A DNA stretch of 64,000 bases from Actinoplanes subtropicus (GTDB lineage: Bacteria > Actinomycetota > Actinomycetes > Mycobacteriales > Micromonosporaceae), in assembly GCF_000721705.1 (NCBI RefSeq), contig NZ_JOJL01000001.1, positions 124,001 to 188,000 on the forward strand, in the 5' to 3' direction. The translations under genes and the position numbers were made by a program. Numbering within the stretch: the stretch's first letter is position 1; every line of letters starts with the position of its first letter. Shown here in pieces: positions 7,596 to 15,881 of the stretch. The notes beneath the pieces were generated by a model. It saw only the letters and a list, made by a program, of their open reading frames with translations. It made no database searches and was not told the DNA's origin.

Positions 7596-10094
7596 ATGAG
7601 GCCCATCCGGCTGGACATGTCCGGGTTCACCGTCTTCCGCGACGACACCACGGTGGATTTCACCGACGCCGACTACTTCGCGCTGGTCGGGCCGACCGGC
7701 TCGGGCAAGTCGACGGTGCTCGACGCGATCACCTTCGCGCTGTACGGCACCGTCCCGCGCTGGGGCGGCGCCCGCGGCATCGCCAACGCGCTCGCCCCGT
7801 CCGCCGCCGAGGCCAAGGTCCGGCTGGTCTTCGAGTCGGCCGGCGACCGCTACGTGGCCACCCGGGTGGTGCGCCGGGACGGCCGCGGCAACGTCAAGAC
7901 CGCCGGCGCCGGCCTGCAGCTGATGCCCACCGGCTTCGACGTGACCAAGCTGGACACCGGCATGGACCTCGACGACCTGGGCGAGGTGCTGGCCGGCACC
8001 CCCGCCGAGATGGACGAGGCGGTCCTGGGCGCGGTCGGCCTGCCGTACGAGCAGTTCACCAGCTGCGTGGTGCTGCCGCAGGGCCAGTTCGCCGACTTCC
8101 TGCACGCCAAGCCGGCCGTCCGGCAACAGATCCTGATCAACCTGCTCGGCCTGCGCGTCTACGAGGACGTGCAGCAGCGGGCGGTGGCCCGGGAGCGCAC
8201 CGCCACCGACAAGCTCGGCGTGATCGAGCAGCAGCTGGCCGGGCTCGCCGATGCGACCGACGAGGCGGTCGACGCGGCCGACCAGCGGCTGACGCGGATG
8301 AGGGAGCTGACCGTCGCCGTCGAGGAGTCGGTTCCGGGGCTGCGATCCGCCCGCGCCGCCGAGGCCGAGGCCGCCGCCGCCCGCGACGCCCTGGAGGCGG
8401 AGTTGCGTGCGCTCGGGGCCGTCCGTACGCCCGAGGGAAGTGCGGAGATCGCCGGCGCGACGGCGGCAGCCAGGGCGAGCGCCGCGGAGGCCGCGGAGGA
8501 GGTGCGGGTCGCCGAGGAGCGCGAGGAGAAGGTGCGCGGCGAGCTGGCCGCCGCCGGGGACGTGGGCTCGCTGAAGCTGCTGCTCGACCGGCACGCCGAG
8601 CTCGACCGGCTGCTCGGGCAGGAGGAGTGGTTCGCCGGCGAGGTGCAGGTCGCCGAGGTCGAGTTCAAGGACGCGCAGGCCGCGGCCGAACTCGCGCACG
8701 GCGCCCACCTCGGCGCCACCCAGCTGCTCGAGCAGGCCCGGCTCGACTACACCGAGGCGCAGCGGATCGACCGAGCGGCGGCGCTGCGCGCGCACCTGGT
8801 GGCCGGCGACCACTGCCCGGTCTGCGAGCAGACCGTCACCACCGTCCCGGCCATGCCCGAGGGCTCGGCCGTGCGCGCGGCCGAGGCCACCGGCAAGGCC
8901 GCCCGGGCCGCCGCCGAGGTCGCCGAGTCGGGCTGGAAGCAGCGCGACGCGGTGGCCCGCAAGCTGGAGGGCAACCTCGAGCGCAAGCGGGCCCAGCACG
9001 AGCACCACCTGTCCCGGCTGGCCGAGGTCCGCGCCGTGGTGGCCGGCTCGCCCGGCGTGCCGGCGCTGGAGCGTCAGGTCGCCGAGATCGACTCGTTGCA
9101 GCGCAAGCTCGACCAGTCCGGCACGGCGGTCCGCGCCGCCCGCGAGGCGCAGCGGCGGGCGCAGGCCGCGGCCCTGCGCGCCGAGGAGCGTGAGCGCACC
9201 GCGTGGCGCACCTTCGACCAGGTCCGCGACGGGGTGGCCCGGTTCGGCCCGCCGCCGGCCGAGCGCGACGACCTGGCCGCCGCCTGGTCCGTCCTGGTCG
9301 GCTGGGCGGAGGGTGAGCACCGCGGCCGGGTCGCCGCGCGGGACGAGGCGGACGCGCGGGTCAGCGCCGCGCACGAGGCCACCGTGCACGCGTACGCGAC
9401 GATCGCCGCCCTGTTCACCGCGGCCGGGCTGGCCGCGCCGCCGCACCGTGAGGGCAACGGGGAGGCCGACCTGATCCGGGCGGCCGCCGTCGCCGCCACC
9501 ACCGCCGAGGGGGACCGCGAAAAGATCGCCGACCGGCGCGACCGGGTGCGGGAGCTGAGCGAGCAGCGGATGACCCTGCAGCGCGACGGCCGGGTGGCCA
9601 AGGCGCTCGCCGGTCACCTGCGGGCCAACAACTTCGAGCGCTGGCTGCTCGAGGAGGCGCTGGACCTGCTGGTCGACGGCGCGTCCCGGCTCCTGCGCGA
9701 GCTGACCGGCGGCCAGTACGACCTGATCCACGACAAGGGCGAGTTCTCCGTGATCGACCACCACGACGCCGGGCTGCGGCGCGCGGTGCGCACGCTCTCC
9801 GGCGGCGAGACGTTCCAGGCGTCGCTCGCCCTGGCGCTGGCGCTCTCCGAGCAGCTGGCCGGCCTGTCGTCCACCGCGGCCAGCCTTGAGTCGATCGTGC
9901 TGGACGAGGGCTTCGGCTCGCTGGACGCCGCCACGCTCGACGTGGTGGCCGCCACCCTGGAGAACCTCGCCGCCCGTGGCGACCGGATGGTCGGGTTGGT
10001 GACCCACGTGACCGCGCTGGCCGAGCGGGTGCCGGTGCGCTTCGAGGTGAGCAAGGACGCCCGGTCCGCCCGGGTGGAGAGGGTCGGCCTGTGA
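7596..10094 (+). CDS. sbcC: Rad50/SbcC-type SMC-like ATPase subunit
   Basis: 832 residues from the ATG at 7596, chosen because the conserved N-terminus MRPIRLDMSGFTVFRDD begins there. Walker A GPTGSGKST is at 32-40, the zinc hook CPVC at 407-410 sits in the middle of long Glu/Ala/Arg coiled coils, and the C-terminal head has the ABC signature TLSGGETFQASLALALALS and Walker B LESIVLDEGFGSLD. SbcC forms the ATP-driven tether and clamp of the SbcCD end-processing nuclease. It is somewhat short for SbcC, so its coiled coils are shorter than in E. coli. Its stop overlaps the start of the NurA-like gene as GTGA. Confidence 0.95.
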   Translation: MRPIRLDMSGFTVFRDDTTVDFTDADYFALVGPTGSGKSTVLDAITFALYGTVPRWGGARGIANALAPSAAEAKVRLVFESAGDRYVATRVVRRDGRGNVKTAGAGLQLMPTGFDVTKLDTGMDLDDLGEVLAGTPAEMDEAVLGAVGLPYEQFTSCVVLPQGQFADFLHAKPAVRQQILINLLGLRVYEDVQQRAVARERTATDKLGVIEQQLAGLADATDEAVDAADQRLTRMRELTVAVEESVPGLRSARAAEAEAAAARDALEAELRALGAVRTPEGSAEIAGATAAARASAAEAAEEVRVAEEREEKVRGELAAAGDVGSLKLLLDRHAELDRLLGQEEWFAGEVQVAEVEFKDAQAAAELAHGAHLGATQLLEQARLDYTEAQRIDRAAALRAHLVAGDHCPVCEQTVTTVPAMPEGSAVRAAEATGKAARAAAEVAESGWKQRDAVARKLEGNLERKRAQHEHHLSRLAEVRAVVAGSPGVPALERQVAEIDSLQRKLDQSGTAVRAAREAQRRAQAAALRAEERERTAWRTFDQVRDGVARFGPPPAERDDLAAAWSVLVGWAEGEHRGRVAARDEADARVSAAHEATVHAYATIAALFTAAGLAAPPHREGNGEADLIRAAAVAATTAEGDREKIADRRDRVRELSEQRMTLQRDGRVAKALAGHLRANNFERWLLEEALDLLVDGASRLLRELTGGQYDLIHDKGEFSVIDHHDAGLRRAVRTLSGGETFQASLALALALSEQLAGLSSTAASLESIVLDEGFGSLDAATLDVVAATLENLAARGDRMVGLVTHVTALAERVPVRFEVSKDARSARVERVGL

Positions 10095-11047
10095 CGAGGA
10101 TGTTCGTCGACGCGTGGGACCCGTCGTACGGGTCGTCCTTCGAGGGTGGCGAGGACGGCCCGGCCTCGCCGTCGAGTGCTCAGGTCGACACCGACGTCGA
10201 GGTGCCGGCCGCCGAGTGGGCCCCGATCGACGTGCCCCCTGGCCGGCGCGCGCCCGACGTGGTGTTCCTGGTGGACGGCGTGCGGCGCAACGACGCCGGG
10301 CTCTGGACCCAGGAGGAGGACGGCACCTCGTACGCCGGCCTGGCCGCCTCGTTCGCCGCCGGGGTGGTCCGCTGCGACCTGGGCCGCGGCTCGGCCGAGC
10401 TGGTCGACGCGCGGGTCGGGCGGGGCCTGTTCACGGCCAGCCCCTCCGCGCAGGACCTGCAGACCGGAATGATCCGGTACGAGGTGCATCGGGTCTCCGG
10501 CCAGGGCGAGGCGAGCAAGCTGCCGGCGGCGGTACAGCCGCAGCTGACCGCGCTGGAGATCGAGATCTCGGCCATGGCCCGGCAGACCGAGGACCTGCTC
10601 GTGGTGGACGGCCCGCTGCGTAACCGGCGTCACCTGCCACGCACGCTGGGCTTCGTGAAGCGCCAGCAGTCGCAGTATCTGTCCGCGACGCTGAACGCCG
10701 TGGTCACCGCCTTGAAGCCGGGCCAGCGCACCCCGGTCTTCCATCTGGGCACGGTCTGGGGCGGCTGGTCGTGGTATCTGCGGCTGCCCGGCGGCTCGGG
10801 CGCGCCCTGGTCGGGCATCGTCCGGGTGGAGTGTTCGCCCGATCTCACTCCGGAGCAGGCGATCGAGCTGGCCGAGCTGTCCGGGGCGACGCTGCCGCGG
10901 TTCGCCTCGTCGGCGTACAAGGATCCGCGCGCCCCGCAGAACCTCGTGCCGATCGCCGGCCTGGAGCGGCGGCTGCGCGGGATGCTCGGCGACGCCCGGG
11001 TCCTGCATCGGGCGTTGACGCTGGCCACTTCGCGTAATCGGGCATAA
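10091..11047 (+). CDS. NurA-like nuclease
   Basis: 318 residues starting at a GTG that overlaps the sbcC stop (GTGA); an ATG three codons in is an alternative. The protein has the NurA layout: VVFLVDGVRR (Asp62), DLLVVDGPLRNRR (Asp173), and a C-terminal segment with KDPRAPQNLVPIAGLERRLR. NurA is a dimeric manganese-dependent 5'-3' nuclease driven by HerA. Sequence similarity in this family is low, so the assignment rests on the two acidic motifs, length and the operon with HerA, SbcD and SbcC. It is usually annotated only as a hypothetical protein. Confidence 0.7.
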   Translation: MTRMFVDAWDPSYGSSFEGGEDGPASPSSAQVDTDVEVPAAEWAPIDVPPGRRAPDVVFLVDGVRRNDAGLWTQEEDGTSYAGLAASFAAGVVRCDLGRGSAELVDARVGRGLFTASPSAQDLQTGMIRYEVHRVSGQGEASKLPAAVQPQLTALEIEISAMARQTEDLLVVDGPLRNRRHLPRTLGFVKRQQSQYLSATLNAVVTALKPGQRTPVFHLGTVWGGWSWYLRLPGGSGAPWSGIVRVECSPDLTPEQAIELAELSGATLPRFASSAYKDPRAPQNLVPIAGLERRLRGMLGDARVLHRALTLATSRNRA

Positions 11048-11052
11048 GCCAC

Positions 11053-11066
11053 TGAGAGCGCTCCCA
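11053..11066. promoter_or_regulatory. CebR-like operator, near match
   Basis: TGAGAGCGCTCCCA matches 13 of 14 bases of the cellulose-utilisation repressor site TGGGAGCGCTCCCA. It lies 6 bp after the NurA-like gene and about 330 bp before the sigma-factor start, so its target gene is unclear. A perfect copy precedes the GH12 cellulase. Confidence 0.4.
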
Positions 11067-11200
11067 AGGGCGCGGATGCGTACGGTGCGGATGCACGTGC
11101 ACACGCAGCGGTGAGAAACCGCACCCCGAGTGCGTCGCCCCAGCTCAGAAGGGCGTTCCCTGTTACCGGTGTGTCTGAGTATTATTCGGTCGCCCTGGTA

Positions 11201-11257
11201 GGCATATCGGTCGTGATGGATTGATTTGATCGATTCAATGATCGTCGCCGATATGCC
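11201..11257. repeat. 57-bp interrupted inverted repeat
   Basis: Perfect 10-bp arms GGCATATCGG (11201-11210) and CCGATATGCC (11248-11257) enclose a second partial palindrome with ATTGA and TCAAT arms around a GATC centre. It could be a terminator of the nuclease operon or a protein-binding site in the sigma-factor upstream region. Confidence 0.4.
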
Positions 11258-11390
11258 CGTGCCGCCCCCCACACGACACCGGAGGACAGTTGACCCCCCG
11301 CGTCCCGGAAATTTCCGCGAGAGCGTTGATCCCCCCAGGTCCCCCCGCCCGTATCTCAGGCGACGGGGAAGGCTCCGGGCGGAGGTATCA

Positions 11391-12059
11391 ATGCATGCGG
11401 TGGTCGAGGAACGGCTCGCGCCGGGCGGGGTGTGCCTGATGACACAACAGAGGTCCGGCGGCCATTGGCAGTCCCTCGACGGCGGCCGCGGTGACGGTGG
11501 CTCGGTGATTCCCCGGCAGGCGCCGCGGCACGGCTCCTCGGAGCCGAGCCACGAGGACACCCTCGTCAAGATGCTGTACGAGGAGCACGCCGGCCCGCTG
11601 CTGATGTTCGTGCTGCGCCTGACCGGCGGCGACCGGCAGCGCGCCGAGGACATCGTGCAGGAGACCCTGCTGCGGGCCTGGCGCAACGCGCACCGGCTCG
11701 GCGCGCAGGGCCAGCAGTCGCTGCGTCCGTGGCTGGTGACCGTCGCCCGGCGGATCGCCATCGACGACCACCGCAGCGCGAGCGCCCGCCCCGCCGAGAC
11801 GTACGACCGTGAGCTGGAGAGCTTCCCCAGCACGGCGGACGACACCGACCGCGTCCTGCAGTCGATGACCGTCTCCGATGCCCTCCGCGAGCTGTCCCAG
11901 TCGCACCGTGAGATCCTGATCGAGACGTACTTCCGGGGCCGGACGGTGCCGGAGGCGGCGGAGAAGCTCAACCTTCCGTTGGGTACCGCCAAGTCACGCG
12001 TGTATTACGCTCTGCGTGCGCTGCGTACCGCGCTGCAGCAGCGGGGGGTGACGGAGTAA
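11391..12059 (+). CDS. ECF sigma factor
   Basis: 222 residues from the ATG at 11391, which follows GGCGGAGG by 5 nt; the frame upstream is open but unlike a sigma factor. Region 2 reads LYEEHAGPLLMFVLRLTGGD then AEDIVQETLLRAWRN; region 4 reads LSQSHREILIETYFRGRTVPEAAEKLN then GTAKSRVYYALRALR. The first 55 residues are an extra low-complexity extension. The TAATG junction couples it to the anti-sigma gene. Together with the secreted genes downstream it looks like a cell-envelope stress or surface-protein regulon. Confidence 0.9.
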   Translation: MHAVVEERLAPGGVCLMTQQRSGGHWQSLDGGRGDGGSVIPRQAPRHGSSEPSHEDTLVKMLYEEHAGPLLMFVLRLTGGDRQRAEDIVQETLLRAWRNAHRLGAQGQQSLRPWLVTVARRIAIDDHRSASARPAETYDRELESFPSTADDTDRVLQSMTVSDALRELSQSHREILIETYFRGRTVPEAAEKLNLPLGTAKSRVYYALRALRTALQQRGVTE

Positions 12060-12832
12060 TGACGCAGGAAGAGCACTACGACGTTGCGTCGTACGCGCTG
12101 GGTGTGCTGGACCAGCACGATGCCGCACGTTTCGAAGATCATCTCATCGAGTGTCCACGCTGCGCGTTCGAGCTCGAGTCCTTCGTGCAGGTCGCCGACC
12201 TGCTGGCGGATGTCGACGCGAGCGCCGTGGTGGCCGCCGAGGAGGTCAAGCGCGACGGCCTCGTGCTGCACAAGATGCTGGGCGAGGTGCGGACGGAGCG
12301 GCGCCGCGCCAACAGCCGGCGGCTCTATTCACTGGCCGCGGCCGTGGTCATCTTCGCGATGCTTTCGATCGGCGCGCTGTTCGCCGGCGGGAAGTGGTTC
12401 GCTCCCGACCAGAAAACGAACCAGACCGCCCAGCGCGGCAGTTCGCAACTCGACCCGCTGCCCAATGCGCAGGACGGCCCGGGTATCGGTGGTCCCGAAC
12501 TGACCGGGCAGAAATACAGCGGCACCGATCCGCGCTCCGGCGTGCATGCCGACGTGGCCCTGGAGAAGAAGGATTTCGGCACGCAGATATCGCTCGCCGT
12601 CTCCAGCATCAAGGGTCCGCTGGAATGCCGGATGGTGGTGGTGCACACCGACGGCACCACCGAGTCGCTCGGCTCCTGGACGGTGGGGGAGAAGGGCTGG
12701 GGCACCGCCGCCAATCCGAGCCCGCTGCTGTTGCAGGCGGTCACCGCGACGCCACGTGAGGACATCGCGCACGTCCAGGTGCAGGAGGTCACGTCCTCCG
12801 GCGGCGGCGAGACGCTGGTCCGCGTACCGTAA
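12059..12832 (+). CDS. Zinc-finger anti-sigma factor, membrane anchored
   Basis: 257 residues. The cytoplasmic N-terminus carries the zinc anti-sigma signature H-x3-C-x2-C (His28, Cys32, Cys35 in FEDHLIECPRC), one transmembrane helix follows at about 90-110, and about 145 residues are outside the membrane. The start overlaps the sigma stop by one base (TAATG). It should hold the sigma factor inactive until an envelope or redox signal releases it. A strong hairpin terminator follows the gene. Confidence 0.9.
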   Translation: MTQEEHYDVASYALGVLDQHDAARFEDHLIECPRCAFELESFVQVADLLADVDASAVVAAEEVKRDGLVLHKMLGEVRTERRRANSRRLYSLAAAVVIFAMLSIGALFAGGKWFAPDQKTNQTAQRGSSQLDPLPNAQDGPGIGGPELTGQKYSGTDPRSGVHADVALEKKDFGTQISLAVSSIKGPLECRMVVVHTDGTTESLGSWTVGEKGWGTAANPSPLLLQAVTATPREDIAHVQVQEVTSSGGGETLVRVP

Positions 12833-12844
12833 CGGATTTTTTTC

Positions 12845-12877
12845 AGAAGGGCCCGGCCGAATCGGCCGGGCCCTTCT
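12845..12877 (+). terminator. Hairpin terminator after the anti-sigma gene
   Basis: A 16-bp perfect inverted repeat (arms AGAAGGGCCCGGCCGA and its complement, one central base) starts 13 bp after the stop. It lacks a downstream T-run, as is common in actinobacteria; a T-run instead precedes it. It separates the sigma/anti-sigma pair from the lipoprotein gene. Confidence 0.75.
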
Positions 12878-13010
12878 TCGTGTGCACGCCGACACGCCGA
12901 GTGCTTCAAAGAAAATTAAGGAATTTGATGGGCCTGAGTGTTCAACCAACGCGGCCCGGCCCTCGTACTACTGCCCGGAAACGCCAGAAGAAGCAATCCC
13001 TGGAGGGCAA

Positions 13011-13730
13011 GTGGTACCGGAGAAGCGAAAGTTGATGGTCGTGGGAGCGGCCATCGCGGCGGCGTTCGCAGTGACCGGCTGCGCGCCAGCGTCATACAAC
13101 GCCGCCGACTACGGAAACGCCGCCCAACCCGCCTCGAACGACTCCGCGGCGAGCCCCGGCGCGACGGCCGACCCCAAGGCCACCGCCGACCCGTCGGCCA
13201 CCAGCGACCCAGCCGCCAACACCGACCCGGATGCCACCGCGCCTCCCGGTTCCGGCTCCACCGCGGCACTTCCCGCCTCCAAGGTCACCAAGACGCTCAC
13301 CGGCACCGCCGTGAAGCGCATGGGTGAGGTCGTGGAGGACGAGAAGGGCTTCGTGCTTTACCGCTTCGACGGCGATTCGAACAACCCGGCCAAGTCCAAC
13401 TGCAACGGTGACTGCGCCAAGGTCTGGGAGCCGGCCCTCACCAACGACGGCAAGCCGACCCTCAAGGGCGTCGCGGCCAACGTGGTGGGCACGGTGACCC
13501 GTGCGGACGGCACCAAGCAGCTGACCATCAAGGGCTGGCCGGTCTACCACTACATCGGCGACAAGACGCCGGGTACGTGGAAGGGCCAGAACGTCTCGGG
13601 CAAGTGGTTCGTGATCAAGCCGGACGGCGCCAAGAACCTCACCTGCGTGCCGGCCATCTCGAAGCCGGTCTCCCCGCCCGCCGGATCCGGCTCCGATTCC
13701 AGTAGCTCCGGTGGCGACTACAGCTACTGA
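13011..13730 (+). CDS. Lipoprotein_15 (secreted repeat) family lipoprotein
   Basis: 239 residues from the GTG at 13011, preceded by TGGAGGG. A lipoprotein signal ends with the lipobox AVTGC (Cys24). A Pro/Thr/Ala/Asp-rich spacer (about 25-85) leads to two copies of the PF03640-type module: GFVLYRFDGDSNNPAKSNC with a Cys pair (SNCNGDC) and AKVWEPAL, then GWPVYHYIGDKTPGTWKGQ with GKWFVIKPDG. Such proteins are anchored outside the membrane; their role is unknown. The gene sits between the anti-sigma gene and a DUF4142 gene on the same strand, with its own upstream space after the terminator. Confidence 0.8.
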   Translation: MVPEKRKLMVVGAAIAAAFAVTGCAPASYNAADYGNAAQPASNDSAASPGATADPKATADPSATSDPAANTDPDATAPPGSGSTAALPASKVTKTLTGTAVKRMGEVVEDEKGFVLYRFDGDSNNPAKSNCNGDCAKVWEPALTNDGKPTLKGVAANVVGTVTRADGTKQLTIKGWPVYHYIGDKTPGTWKGQNVSGKWFVIKPDGAKNLTCVPAISKPVSPPAGSGSDSSSSGGDYSY

Positions 13731-13774
13731 GTCAAACGCCCGATTCCCTAACTGCTGACTACCGGAGGTTGGAA

Positions 13775-14566
13775 ATGGTTGCCGCTCGCTTCGCAGGCCG
13801 GCCGTCGCGCTGGTTGGTGGGCATTTCGGCAATGGTTCTGACGTTCCTGCTGACGCCGATCTCCCCGGCCCGCGCGGACTCGACCATCCCGGGCATCCCG
13901 GTGCCGTCCACGTCCTTCAACGCCAAGGGCGCAGGCTCGGTCAGCCCGGCCGATCGCGACTTCGTGATCAAGGTGCGGCTGGCCGGGCTCTGGGAGATCC
14001 CCGCCAGCAACATGGCCCAGGAGAAGTCGGACGACCCGCGGATCGTGAACATCGGCAAGTCGATCAGCGCGCAGCACGTGCTGCTCGACCAGCTGGACCG
14101 GGACGTCGCCAAGAAGTTGGACATCGAGCTGCCCAATCAGCCGAACGGTGACCAGCAGTACTGGCTGAGCGAGATGCGCGCCGCCAACTCGACGACGTTC
14201 GACGAGATCTACATCGACCGGCTCCGGGCGGCGCACGGCAAGATCTTCCCGGCCATCGCGACGATCCGCGCGAGCACCCGCAACGACGCGGTTCGCCAGC
14301 TCGCGCAGCAGGCCAACCAGTTCGTCATGACGCACATGACGCTGCTGGAGTCGAGCGGGATCGTCGACTACGGCGCGCTGCCGACGGCGGCCGCCCCCAC
14401 TACTCCCGGCTCGGGCCCGGTGCCCGTTGACGGGCAGATGGTCGCTGCCGCGCATAGCAGCACCAGCGGGATCCCGGGTGTCAACACCACCGTGGTTCTG
14501 CTTGTCCTCGCCGTCGCCCTCGTGGCCGGCGTCATCACGACCATGCGCATCTTCCGGGCGAGGTAG
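13775..14566 (+). CDS. DUF4142 family exported, membrane-anchored protein
   Basis: 263 residues. ATG at 13775 lies 7 nt after CGGAGG; a TTG at 13769 would be too close to it. A signal peptide ends near ARA-DST (about residue 34), the helical DUF4142 (ferritin-like) domain covers about 50-200 (ADRDFVIKVRLAGLWEIPAS, then QHVLLDQLDRDVAKKL), and a C-terminal transmembrane helix (about 235-257) ends in RIFRAR. It is therefore a surface-anchored helical domain. It lies 44 bp after the lipoprotein gene, probably in one transcript. Confidence 0.8.
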   Translation: MVAARFAGRPSRWLVGISAMVLTFLLTPISPARADSTIPGIPVPSTSFNAKGAGSVSPADRDFVIKVRLAGLWEIPASNMAQEKSDDPRIVNIGKSISAQHVLLDQLDRDVAKKLDIELPNQPNGDQQYWLSEMRAANSTTFDEIYIDRLRAAHGKIFPAIATIRASTRNDAVRQLAQQANQFVMTHMTLLESSGIVDYGALPTAAAPTTPGSGPVPVDGQMVAAAHSSTSGIPGVNTTVVLLVLAVALVAGVITTMRIFRAR

Positions 14567-14608
14567 TCCCCGAAACCCCGTCCAGGTCGACAGAGAAAGG
14601 TGTCCCAC

Positions 14609-15808
14609 ATGCGAAGGTCCCAGTACCGGCGCGCATCCAGTAATTCGGGTTGGTTCAGCGGCCGTCGCCGGATCATCGCGGTCGCTGCCACGCTCGTGGC
14701 GTTCGGCGGCATCGTGACTGTCACTCAGGTCTCGAACGCGGCCACCACCCGGACCCAGAAGAAGGCGCTCTCGGCGTGTGACAACGTGCAGGCCCCGCCG
14801 CCGGCGAAGCTGTCAACCAAGACCAAGCGGACCACGTACACCACGAACAACGGCACCGTGATCCAGCACCCGGACGACGGCGCGGGCGAGACCGTGACCA
14901 CGGCTCAGCTCCGTGCCCGGTGCCGCCAGTGGGTCATGACCAACGTGGGCAACAACGGCACCGCCGCGCCGACCACGGCAGCCTCCGTCGCCGCCGGCAA
15001 CAACAACGCCGGCAACAACAACGGTGGGAACAACAACGGCGGCAACAACAACGGTGGGAACAACAACGGCGGGAACAACGGCGGTCAGGCCGACCCGAAC
15101 GCCGGGAACCAGCCCACCCCGCCGCCCGGCGCCGGTCTCGGCGTCCTCGCCAACAACTGCACGCAAAGCAAGCTGCAGCTGTTCGACGGTTTCCAGAACC
15201 CCAATCGCTGCGTCACCACCGAGTTCGGTGAGGTCGGCGCGGCGGCGAACAACCCGTCGCTGCTGATCACCTCGGCGCCGAAGTCGGTGGCCGTGAACAC
15301 GCCGTTCACGCTGCAGGTCAGCACCCGGAACCTGATCCGCGACCGGTTCCTCGCGGCCGGCGCCGGCGGTTACTACGTGGAGAGCTCGGTTCTGGAGAAC
15401 GGCATCGAGCGCGGCCACTTCCACACCGCCTGCCGGATGCTGGCGAACACCACCGAGGCCCCCGACCCGTCGCCGGTGCCCGCGTTCTTCGCGGCGACCG
15501 AGGACAAGAAGGGCGGCGTCGCCCCGGACGTGGTGACCATCCAGGTGCCCGGCCTGCCCACCGCGGGTGTCGCCCAGTGTGCCTCGTGGGCCGGTGACGG
15601 CTCGCACCGCATCCCGATGATGGAGCGGGCCAACCAGACCCCGGCCTTCGACGCGGTGAAGATCACCGTCCAGGCCGGCGGCGGCAACAACGGTGGTGCG
15701 GCCAACAACGGTGGTGCCGCTAACAACGGTGGTGCCGCTAACAACGGTGGTGCCGCTAACAACGGTGGTGCGGCCAACAACGGCGGCAAGAAGCGCGGCG
15801 GCAACTGA
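14609..15808 (+). CDS. Secreted Asn/Gly-repeat protein, function unknown
   Basis: 399 residues from the ATG at 14609 (8 nt after AGAAAGG). A basic N-terminus and hydrophobic segment ending VSNAATT form a signal peptide. Residues about 130-160 are GNNNG repeats and the C-terminal 35 residues are AANNGG repeats, ending KKRGGN. The central domain (about 175-355) has three or four Cys and motifs such as LENGIERGHFHTACRM and AQCASWAGDGSHRIPMMERANQ; I do not recognise the family. It closes the sigma-led cluster and is followed by a terminator. It is probably a surface or matrix protein. Confidence 0.75.
   Translation: MRRSQYRRASSNSGWFSGRRRIIAVAATLVAFGGIVTVTQVSNAATTRTQKKALSACDNVQAPPPAKLSTKTKRTTYTTNNGTVIQHPDDGAGETVTTAQLRARCRQWVMTNVGNNGTAAPTTAASVAAGNNNAGNNNGGNNNGGNNNGGNNNGGNNGGQADPNAGNQPTPPPGAGLGVLANNCTQSKLQLFDGFQNPNRCVTTEFGEVGAAANNPSLLITSAPKSVAVNTPFTLQVSTRNLIRDRFLAAGAGGYYVESSVLENGIERGHFHTACRMLANTTEAPDPSPVPAFFAATEDKKGGVAPDVVTIQVPGLPTAGVAQCASWAGDGSHRIPMMERANQTPAFDAVKITVQAGGGNNGGAANNGGAANNGGAANNGGAANNGGAANNGGKKRGGN
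14997..15085 (+). repeat. 15-bp tandem repeat encoding GNNNG units
   Basis: About six units of GGCAACAACAACGGT-type sequence with third-position changes, inside the secreted repeat protein. The alternation of GGC and GGT/GGG codons between units suggests unit duplication. Confidence 0.8.
15684..15788 (+). repeat. 18-bp tandem repeat encoding AANNGG units
   Basis: Five or six near-identical units of GCTAACAACGGTGGTGCC type at the C-terminal end of the same gene. Near identity at the DNA level makes copy-number change by slippage likely. Confidence 0.8.
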
Positions 15809-15849
15809 ATCGAGGAGCGTAGCCGCGGAGACCGGGAGCCGACCCGGCT

Positions 15850-15881
15850 CGGGACGGGGTAACCGACATTGCCCCGTCCCG
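15850..15881 (+). terminator. Hairpin terminator after the secreted repeat gene
   Basis: CGGGACGGGG (15850-15859) pairs with CCCCGTCCCG (15872-15881) around a 12-nt loop, 41 bp after the stop codon. Confidence 0.7.

Larger units (their letters stand above)
11048..11390. other. 343-bp intergenic region before the sigma-factor operon
   Basis: No open frame is convincing here. It holds a CebR-like palindrome (11053-11066), an imperfect long inverted repeat (11201-11257), a 12-bp perfect palindrome CGGAAATTTCCG (11306-11317), and two similar TTGACCCCCC / TTGATCCCCCC blocks near 11290 and 11325. The region is AT-richer than its neighbours, as expected for a promoter region. Confidence 0.6.

Noticed and set aside
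6981-10007. A 1008-codon open frame on the minus strand opposite sbcD/sbcC
   Set aside because: Its translation is low-complexity Gly/Arg/Gln/Leu/Val with no domain, while the plus strand encodes complete SbcD and SbcC motifs. It is a high-GC shadow.
14997-15788. Regular DNA repeats that could suggest a CRISPR array
   Set aside because: They are in-frame coding repeats (GNNNG and AANNGG) of 15 and 18 bp without unique spacers, and no cas gene is near.
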